From contig JBMNFA010000003.1 in assembly GCA_050949055.1 (NCBI GenBank), forward strand, positions 55,874 to 119,873: 64,000 bases of DNA, given 5' to 3'. Position 1 is the first letter of the stretch. Every line of letters begins with the position of its first letter. Shown in pieces: positions 58,694 through 64,000 of this stretch. Made by a program: the position numbers and the translations under genes. The notes beneath the pieces were generated by a model. The model did not search any database, was not told the origin of the DNA, and saw nothing but the letters and a program-made list of their open reading frames with translations. Source of the stretch: JAEZJZ01 sp050949055 (GTDB lineage: Bacteria > Bacillota > UBA994 > UBA5500).

Positions 58694-59451
58694 CCAACTC
58701 GACTGATGGTGGATTGTGACAGGCCTGTCACCCGGGATAGCTGGCGGAGAGTATACCCGCTCTGTTTTTTCAGCTGCGACAGAATCTTGTTTCGTTCGTC
58801 AATACTAAGAGAGAGCACGTCGGACAGCGTACAATCCTGAAGCATTGACTCCAAAGTCGCCAACACCTCGGCATCGTCGCTGCTCCAAGTCTTGCTCCTG
58901 CTTTGCCTCAACTCACCGGCCGGCGAATTGAACAGCCTAATCAACTCTCCAGGACATCCCGCGAGACCGACAGCCAAGTCGATGTCGGCGATGCCAAATG
59001 GGTCCTTGGCTAACGCATAGGCGTGATAGCTGCTGAAAGGAAAGCTTCCGCAGCGTTCAACCAGCTGCGCCTTAACCGGATTCTGATGAATGTAGTGCAG
59101 CACTGTCAACAGGTAATCATCGTCCTCCACCGGCGAACTGTGATAGCGATCCTGGAAGACGTGACCGACCCGGTCGTACTTAAGGTTGTACCACTGAGCG
59201 AAGATGGTGCCCAGCCGATGCATCAACTTGCTGACAGCGTTAGGTTGCTGCTCCCGGACTAACAAGTGCACATGATTACTCATCAGACAGTAGCCATACA
59301 GAGAGCATTTCTCCTCGCTTCTTAGCTGACGCAGATTGTTCAAGTAGAACCATCGGTCTTCGTCCTCTAGGAAGATGTCCTGTCGGTTGACACCGCGCAC
59401 GACTACGTGATAGATACCGGTGCTGCTTCTTGTCCTTGCGGTTCGAGCCAT
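58690..59451 (-). CDS. REP-associated tyrosine transposase (IS200-like Y1 family)
   Basis: A 253-residue single-strand transposase. Y-H-V-V-V-R-G near the start, then L-M-S-N-H-V-H-L-L-V with the catalytic HUH pair (H-V-H), and V-G-H-V-F-Q-D-R-Y-H-S-S. The catalytic tyrosine is probably in Y-L-L-T-V-L-H-Y-I-H. A C-terminal HTH-like tail (Y-T-L-R-Q-L-S-R-V-T-G-L-S-Q-S-T-I) is longer than in plain IS200. RAYTs act on REP palindromes. The ATG at 59451 follows GAGGAGGTGG. Confidence 0.92.
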   Translation of the reverse strand: MARTARTRSSTGIYHVVVRGVNRQDIFLEDEDRWFYLNNLRQLRSEEKCSLYGYCLMSNHVHLLVREQQPNAVSKLMHRLGTIFAQWYNLKYDRVGHVFQDRYHSSPVEDDDYLLTVLHYIHQNPVKAQLVERCGSFPFSSYHAYALAKDPFGIADIDLAVGLAGCPGELIRLFNSPAGELRQSRSKTWSSDDAEVLATLESMLQDCTLSDVLSLSIDERNKILSQLKKQSGYTLRQLSRVTGLSQSTISRVG

Positions 59452-59522
59452 CAATCCCACCTCCTCTGTGTATACGAATGGATGTTCGATATTGGCTACC
59501 CGATGTCCTCCCCACGGTGGAC

Positions 59523-59550
59523 AAAAAGAGCACCCAACGGTGCTCTTTTT
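59523..59550. terminator. Perfect hairpin with A/T flanks beside REP
   Basis: AAAAAGAGCACC, CAAC, GGTGCTCTTTTT. A 12-bp stem with tetraloop. It directly precedes the right REP and lies in the leader of the transposase gene. It is usable as terminator in either direction, possibly shielding the transposase from read-through. Confidence 0.75.
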
Positions 59551-59552
59551 CG

Positions 59553-59583
59553 TGCAAAAACGGGGACTGTCCCCATTTTTGCA
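59553..59583. repeat. REP palindrome, right bracket of RAYT gene
   Basis: TGCAAAAACGGGGACTGTCC followed by CCATTTTTGCA. The core is CTG here, whereas the other three copies have CAG, meaning this copy is in reversed orientation. Confidence 0.88.
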
Positions 59584-59807
59584 TCAAGGATGTCCATGAC
59601 TAACACCATGCTGATTCCGCTGGGCCAGCGCATGCCACTCAGCACCCCCCTCCTGAATCCAGGTGTCTAGTCGGGTCACTCTGTACGTATAGACTACGAT
59701 ATATTCTTTCTGTCAGTAGCAAAGTAGCTGCTGACCAAATCCTTGGGAAGGCCTATACTCAAGGTGAGGATAGAACAGGATCTAACGTCCAAAGAAGGGG
59801 TGAGCCG

Positions 59808-60595
59808 ATGGATAGACATTCATTCATTCAAAGGGTAAAGCACCTATACCTAATGAACCCAGGGGCGGTGTCCAGCATCGCATATCATAAGCTGGAGGGT
59901 TTCCTGCGGGAAAGCGAGCTCCACCACCTGGATGGGGACGGTAGGAGAGACATTATATGCCATTCGTCAGCGACAACTGACTTTCTACTGGTCCGAGCAA
60001 CAGGACCGGTTTATGGTGCCTCCAGAGCAGCTACAGCAGCTGGAGTCACTGATCCTGCACGAGCAACACTATCTGCTGCTAAGGAGGCAGCTATCTGGTT
60101 ACAGCATTGACCAATTCTATCCGCTGTTCTATGACCATTCATTTCAGCAGCCAGCCATAGCTTGCGAAAGCTGCTACATAGATGGTTTTGATTTTAGGCA
60201 GGAACTGGACTACGAGGCAGCGGCGGAAATCATCACTGAGACCCGTACTGGCTATACCGTAACCGCGGAGCGGGTGAGGGGCTGGACCAGAGACAGGGCC
60301 TTCGACCCCACGCTCTGGCTGCTGGCCAGGGAGAAACATTCCGGGAGGCCGGTGGGGGTGGGCATCAGCTGTTATTTTGCGCCGGTGGGAGAAGCCGATC
60401 TGGACTGGTTTTTTCGTTCGCCCCAGCCACCAAGGGCAAGGCGTCGGGCGCATGTTGATCGCCGAAACCATCGCCCGCTGTCAACCCAAGTCGAAGATTA
60501 TTCGCCTGGCTGGGATAGCCGATGGATTCTACCAGAAGTGCGGTTTCCACCGGGGGGATAGCTGGTATTATCTGAAAAAGCAGCGGCAACGATAG
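59808..60595 (+). pseudogene. GNAT acetyltransferase broken by two frameshifts
   Basis: Three overlapping frames join into one acetyltransferase. The first (59808 to about 59945) begins M-D-R-H-S-F after a good GAAGGGGTGAG. The second (to about 60420) contains L-T-F-Y-W-S-E-Q-Q and the middle of the protein. The third (to 60595) holds the acetyl-CoA loop V-R-P-S-H-Q-G-Q-G-V-G-R-M-L-I and G-F-Y-Q-K-C-G-F. Each change is a one- or two-base shift. Sequencing error could explain them but two independent ones are less likely. Confidence 0.75.
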
Positions 60596-60598
60596 CAA

Positions 60599-60635
60599 AG
60601 ACTCCTGACACCAAAGTGAGTGGCGTCAGGAGTCT
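60599..60635. terminator. Bidirectional hairpin
   Basis: AGACTCCTGACACCA pairs with TGGCGTCAGGAGTCT around a 7-nt loop with one mismatch, between the GNAT pseudogene and the convergent small membrane gene. Confidence 0.75.
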
Positions 60636-60639
60636 CCTG

Positions 60640-60816
60640 CTATTGTTCTCTGGAACCCGATAGATTTACTAGCCCTAGTATTGAGCCCAGAGCTGCTCCA
60701 CCAATCAACCCCCATACCATAGCTTGCGGTCCGTATATGGCCAAAGTCAAGACCATACCGATGCCAGCACACACCCCGATGGAGATTGGAAAAGCCATCG
60801 GTCCGCCCTTGTTCAT
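60640..60816 (-). CDS. Small glycine-rich membrane protein
   Basis: A 58-residue protein with two hydrophobic segments separated by a short turn, rich in small residues (G-L-I-G-G-A-A-L-G-S-I-L-G). No family assigned. The ATG at 60816 follows GGGAGG at 7 nt. A good promoter (TTGACT, 17 bp, TAGAAT) lies 80 nt upstream, next to the IS insertion. Confidence 0.6.
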   Translation of the reverse strand: MNKGGPMAFPISIGVCAGIGMVLTLAIYGPQAMVWGLIGGAALGSILGLVNLSGSREQ

Positions 60817-60892
60817 CCGCCGACCTCCCAATCAGTGTTTTGGGCCTATAGCCATAACGTACGCTCGGCCTACCCTTCTGAAGTCATCCGTC

Positions 60893-60921
60893 ATTCTATC
60901 CTCGCCCAGGTGGGAAGTCAA
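60893..60921 (-). promoter_or_regulatory. SigmaA promoter abutting the IS
   Basis: On the minus strand TTGACT (60921-60916), 17-bp spacer, TAGAAT (60898-60893). The 17-bp target duplication of the IS begins at 60922, the very next base upstream of the -35. Confidence 0.75.
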
Positions 60922-60938
60922 GATTTTCCTCGAGGTAA
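60922..60938. repeat. Left 17-bp target-site duplication
   Basis: GATTTTCCTCGAGGTAA, identical to 62607-62623. Confidence 0.85.
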
Positions 60939-60991
60939 TGTCGTCGGACAGCGATATTGTCACCCTGTAACGGGACAGCGATAATGTCCCT

Positions 60992-62361
60992 ATGATGGGA
61001 GAGCAATATTTAAACATGAAAGAAGCAAATCGCCTTCGTGCCATTCAAGACACCCTTAGCGGAAGACGTACCATTGCTGACGCAGCACAAGTGCTTGGAC
61101 TAAGTGAACGACAAGTGAAACGGTTGAAGAAAGGGGTTCAGAATCAGGGACCAGGTTTTCTCGCACACGGTAGTCGTGGACGGAAGCCCGCTAACGCTAT
61201 TCCTACTGACGTTAGGCGTCTGGTTGTTGAAATGGCAACAGGAGACTACAGGGATACTAGCTGCCAGCACATGAGTGAGCTTTTGGCCGAACACAACTAT
61301 ATCGAGATAAGTGCCAAGAGCGTTGCTAGAATCCTACGCAAAGCGCAAGTGCAATTGCGCTTTGCTAAGAAACAGCCGCACAAACGTCGTACTCGTGACC
61401 GCAAAGCACGCATGGGCATGCTGGCGCAGTGCGATGCCAGTACCCATGATTGGCTCGAGGGACGAGGGCCTACGCTGGCTCTGCATGGGAGCATCGATGA
61501 TGCTACAAGCACTGTTTTAGCACTAGTCTTTAGACCTACTGAAGACTTGCGAGGATACCATTTAATGCTTGAGCAAGTGCTTAATGACTACGGGATTCCA
61601 GATGGCCTTTATTCTGATCGCCACTCGATCTTCTTCTCCCCGAAAAAAGATAAGCTCAGTATCGAGGACCAATTGGCTGGAAAGACCGTAGCCTTAACTC
61701 AGTTCGGTAATGCTCTCGCGGACCTTGGAATCCAACACATTCCTGCACGGTCACCGCAAGCTAAAGGGAGAATTGAACGCCTTTGGGGGACCCTACAAGC
61801 TCGCCTGATTACTGAGCTCCGGATAGCCAAGATCTCAACCATGGAAGAGGCCAATGCTTTTCTACCGGGATTCATTGCTAGATTCAACAAGCAGTTCGCC
61901 GTAAAGGCACCCGAGGATGGGTCTGTCTTTTTACCTGCACCCAGCCAAGAGAACATTCGCAGAATCCTGTCTATCCGTCATCCGCGTAAAGCATCTGCTG
62001 GTTCAACCATTTCCTATGGCGGTCAGTTATTTCAACTACTCGATTCGCGGGACAAGTTATCCCCTTAAGGCAGAAAGCCACCGTGCAGGTACTTACAGCT
62101 CTAGACGGAACCGTTAGTGCCGTATACTGTGACGTGGTATACGCACTAAAGGCCATACCAAAGCCAGAGAAGAGAGTAGAGCCACCAAAAGAGAAACCGG
62201 CAACACCTGCACAGCCGCGAACCCAGCCTGCTGATCACCCATGGAAGAAACAACAGCCCAAGCCGATTAAGCGCAGGCGCTCCAAGACCGAAAAATACTT
62301 TGACGAACGACCTTGGCTGAGCGCTGCCTTGGGTGATTCAGCATTCAGGGACAACGACTAA
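60992..62361 (+). pseudogene. IS1202-like DDE transposase, frameshifted near C-terminus
   Basis: The first frame (60992-62068, 358 residues) has an N-terminal HTH (T-I-A-D-A-A-Q-V-L-G-L-S-E-R-Q-V-K-R-L), then an rve-type DDE core: Q-C-D-A-S-T-H-D-W-L, S-D-R-H-S-I-F-F and S-P-Q-A-K-G-R-I-E-R. It stops at S-R-D-K-L-S-P. The true C-terminus continues in the -1 frame: Q-V-I-P-L-R-Q-K, then V-L-T-A-L-D-G-T-V-S-A-V-Y and a basic tail to 62361. No slippery heptamer is visible at the junction near 62045-62060, so this looks mutational. Confidence 0.82.
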
Positions 62362-62417
62362 CGCTTAGGTCACCCAGTCCTCCCTGTCGGAGCCCTAAGC
62401 CATCATCCAGCTAAGTC

Positions 62418-62526
62418 CCTTGACCCCTGTGCTAAAATGACGTACCGAGGGGCGAGCGAAGGATTCTTGCCTTCGTCCTCCCTGCCATCGCCCCTCGCAC
62501 TTAACAAGAAGCACAGGGAGTCAAGG
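62418..62526. repeat. Nested inverted repeats inside the IS right end
   Basis: An outer pair (CTTGACCCCTGTGCT with AGCACAGGGAGTCAAG, about 62419-62433 and 62509-62524) encloses an inner perfect pair CGAGGGGCGA/TCGCCCCTCG (62446-62455, 62488-62497). The inner pair in turn encloses GAAGG/CCTTC. The result is a large cruciform or structured RNA between the transposase and the IS end. Confidence 0.6.
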
Positions 62527-62606
62527 GCGTATTCTAACCTCGAAGGTGACATTTTCCCTGTCCCGTATAACGCGATTTGGGGTGACATTTTCCCTGTCCA
62601 TTGACA

Positions 62607-62623
62607 GATTTTCCTCGAGGTAA
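62607..62623. repeat. Right 17-bp target-site duplication
   Basis: GATTTTCCTCGAGGTAA, identical to the copy at 60922-60938. Confidence 0.85.
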
Positions 62624-62677
62624 TTCGGGAGGGAACTAATGCTCGCTCAAGGTCCACCGGAAACGCTCTGGCTACGC

Positions 62678-63214
62678 TCAGTCACCCGAAGCTGCCAGGT
62701 TATCTAGCAGTTGTTGCCGGTCGGCAGCGGTCAGGGCACGTTCGATAATGCCAGCGATCACGATGGTGCCGATCACGCTGACCACCCAGCGCGTCACGCT
62801 CCAGAGGGGGCCAAGCGCCGCCGTCTCGAACAGGAACATCGGGATCTTCAACGTGGACCAGGCCCCCAGGAAGGTGAACACGTTGCGGAGGGAAGCTCCT
62901 TTCTTGGCCATGGTCACACCGATGGGGAATGCGCCATACAGCGGCCCGGCAGCTGCTGCTCCCAGGAAGATGGCCAGGGCAGTGCCGCGCAGACCGGAAC
63001 CAGGGCCCATCAACTTGATCATGATCTCTCTGGGCACCCAGACGTCCATCAACCCCAGCAAAACAAAGATCGGCGGAATAACAAAGAGCATCTCGCGGAA
63101 GTTGGCGATGGTGAACCGGCTGATGCTGGTTCCCAACTCACGGTTTCCCAACCAGATGATCAGGTCAACTAGGATGATGGCCAGGAAGAGCCAATACCTA
63201 CGCAGCAGTTTCAT
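62678..63214 (-). CDS. Permease half-protein (ArsP/DUF318-like), second gene
   Basis: A 178-residue membrane protein with four to five TM helices. G-A-A-A-A-G-P-L-Y-G-A-F-P-I-G near residues 85-99 is the re-entrant glycine/proline-rich motif of ArsP/DUF318 permeases. In this group the usual ~300-residue permease is split into two genes; the upstream partner overlaps by 4 nt. Substrate is unknown. Metals or organoarsenicals are candidates from the family only. Confidence 0.78.
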   Translation of the reverse strand: MKLLRRYWLFLAIILVDLIIWLGNRELGTSISRFTIANFREMLFVIPPIFVLLGLMDVWVPREIMIKLMGPGSGLRGTALAIFLGAAAAGPLYGAFPIGVTMAKKGASLRNVFTFLGAWSTLKIPMFLFETAALGPLWSVTRWVVSVIGTIVIAGIIERALTAADRQQLLDNLAASGD

Positions 63215-63690
63215 TTCACCACCACCCCGATCACCAGCGCTACAACAAATGAATATAGAAAGCTCAATCCGTTACGCAGGTAAGTAGCCTTGGCACCGAA
63301 ATGCTTTCTCTCCAACGGCATAGTCACGATGCCCACCATCATCAGGGTGGACACGAATACGGCCATCTGTGTCACGCCGGCACCGCGGCTGAGTAGGGAG
63401 GCAGCCAGGGGGAATGCCACAAACCCAGGAATCAGGGTAATAGCCCCTAACAGGGCAGCAAGGACCATGCCCAGCATACCGGAGCGGCTGCCCATGATGG
63501 CTGAAATGGTCTCTGGCGACAACACGCTGAGCAACAGGCCGATCAGCGCCAAGATGCCTGCGAAGTCAGGCAGCATGTTGTTAAAGGACCTCCAAGCTTT
63601 CATCAAAGCTTGTTTCGTCTTTCGGCGATCCTTGGCCAAGGACCAAAGTAAAGCTAGGCCGGCTACGGAATAAGTGATGATTGAGAACAT
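63211..63690 (-). CDS. Permease half-protein (ArsP/DUF318-like), first gene
   Basis: A 159-residue membrane protein with four TM helices. It contains the companion motif G-A-I-T-L-I-P-G-F-V-A-F-P-L-A, equivalent to the re-entrant loop of the other half, so the two genes are related and likely form a heterodimer. The ATG at 63690 follows AGAGGAGGTAG. It lies 20 nt behind the padR gene. Confidence 0.78.
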   Translation of the reverse strand: MFSIITYSVAGLALLWSLAKDRRKTKQALMKAWRSFNNMLPDFAGILALIGLLLSVLSPETISAIMGSRSGMLGMVLAALLGAITLIPGFVAFPLAASLLSRGAGVTQMAVFVSTLMMVGIVTMPLERKHFGAKATYLRNGLSFLYSFVVALVIGVVVK

Positions 63691-63710
63691 TCAGCTACCT
63701 CCTCTTCCCC

Positions 63711-64000
63711 TTATCCTTGCGGTCTCTCATTGTCCGGAAGCTGCAGCAACCGATCATGACGCTGCAAAAAGCGCTGCAGTCTGCGCAAATTCTGCTCAAC
63801 CTGCTGCCGCCAAGCAGCCAAATACTCCTCCCCCGCAGCCGTCAGGCAATACAGACGCCGCGCTGGCCCCGCCCCACCGGTTTCCCACTCCGAGCTAACC
63901 ACGCCCAGTTTCTCCAACCGGCGCAGTGTGCGATAAACCAAACCCGCGTCCGGTGCTTCTGCGCAGAGACCGCTGCTTCCCAGACGTTCGATCAACTCAT
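63711..64000 (-). CDS. PadR family transcriptional regulator (5' end outside window)
   Basis: The frame continues off the right edge; the last visible codons read E-L-I-E-R-L, the middle of the first PadR helix pair. The winged helix is present: D-A-G-L-V-Y-R-T-L-R-R-L-E-K-L-G-V-V and P-A-R-R-L-Y-C-L-T-A-A-G. The C-terminal helix is coiled-coil-like. It is upstream of the split permease on the same strand and probably represses it. Confidence 0.85.
   Translation of the reverse strand, partial: ELIERLGSSGLCAEAPDAGLVYRTLRRLEKLGVVSSEWETGGAGPARRLYCLTAAGEEYLAAWRQQVEQNLRRLQRFLQRHDRLLQLPDNERPQG

Larger units (their letters stand above)
58658..59583 (-). mobile_element. REPtron: Y1 transposase gene between two REP palindromes
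   Basis: The RAYT gene is enclosed by palindromes at 58658-58690 and 59553-59583 with the same TGCAAAAA...GGGGAC...GTCCCC...TTTTTGCA plan. This is the classic arrangement of a REP-associated tyrosine transposase. Additional copies occur at 48393 and 49059 without a transposase. Confidence 0.85.
60939..62606 (+). mobile_element. IS1202-like (ISNCY group) insertion sequence, 1668 bp
   Basis: The ends are related inverted repeats: left TGTCGTCGGACAGCGATATT, right (complement) TGTCAATGGACAGGGAAAAT, continuing into TGTCACCC. Each end has a second internal GGGACAG-GAWAATGTC unit. It is flanked by exact 17-bp duplications; long duplications are a hallmark of this group. It carries one transposase gene broken by a frameshift near its 3' end, and a structured noncoding region before the right end. 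Confidence 0.88.

Noticed and set aside
62045..62068. Programmed frameshift site in the transposase
   Set aside because: No slippery heptamer or downstream stimulatory structure at the junction; mutation is more likely.

Overview
The window reads as chromosomal DNA of a spore-forming, probably anaerobic Bacillota (Firmicutes). The evidence is two CotF-type spore coat proteins, a VanR-like two-component system, a T-box leader, strong AGGAGG-type ribosome binding sites, YmaF and DUF3048/DUF1622 proteins, and what looks like a selenocysteine-containing MsrA. Base composition is fairly GC-rich. No rRNA, tRNA, CRISPR array or phage block was seen. Genus cannot be assigned from the sequence alone.

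Layout. 1-2.9 kb: serine hydrolase (cut by the window edge), a decayed class V aminotransferase and an M20 amidohydrolase. 3.0-10.6 kb: a one-strand defence-like island holding an McrB/McrC-like pair, a phospholipase-D-nuclease/ATPase fusion and a membrane-anchored DUF2726 nuclease. 10.9-15 kb: TetR and nitroreductase, a two-gene unknown operon, and a DUF362 ferredoxin-like protein with a broken partial copy. 15-21 kb: a VanS/VanR-like pair divergent from ddl-murF (peptidoglycan precursor synthesis). 21-27 kb: a small membrane protein, the putative selenoprotein MsrA, GNAT, nicotinate phosphoribosyltransferase, a lipoprotein and a wrecked ABC transporter. 27-29.5 kb: a GNAT and a tyrosine phenol-lyase/tryptophanase-family enzyme behind a T-box whose features point to tRNA-Tyr. 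29.5-40.6 kb: cyclic-di-GMP enzymes (dCache-PAS-GGDEF-HD-GYP and degenerate GGDEF-EAL), a ZIP transporter, an ABC-2 exporter, DUF1622 and DUF3048. 40.7-46.6 kb: a class V aminotransferase, coat proteins, a flavodoxin-TetR-FMN-binding operon with three operators in exact 18-bp phase, and YmaF. 46.8-57.8 kb: a bactofilin-like membrane protein, PAS protein, truncated MFS, PadR-DUF2812, nitroreductase, a second ABC-2 exporter and TldD/TldE. 58-64 kb: a REP-associated transposase bracketed by its palindromes, a frameshifted GNAT, an IS1202-like element with 17-bp target duplications, a split permease and an edge-cut PadR.

Two themes recur. Palindromes with a GGGAC-N-GTCCC core are scattered between genes, often next to truncated genes. 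There are also at least seven gene remnants (aminotransferase, DUF362, 4Fe-4S protein, ABC transporter, methyltransferase, MFS, GNAT), which suggests active local gene loss. Regulation is rich for this length: a T-box, two PadR genes, two TetR genes, one two-component system and several clear operator arrays.
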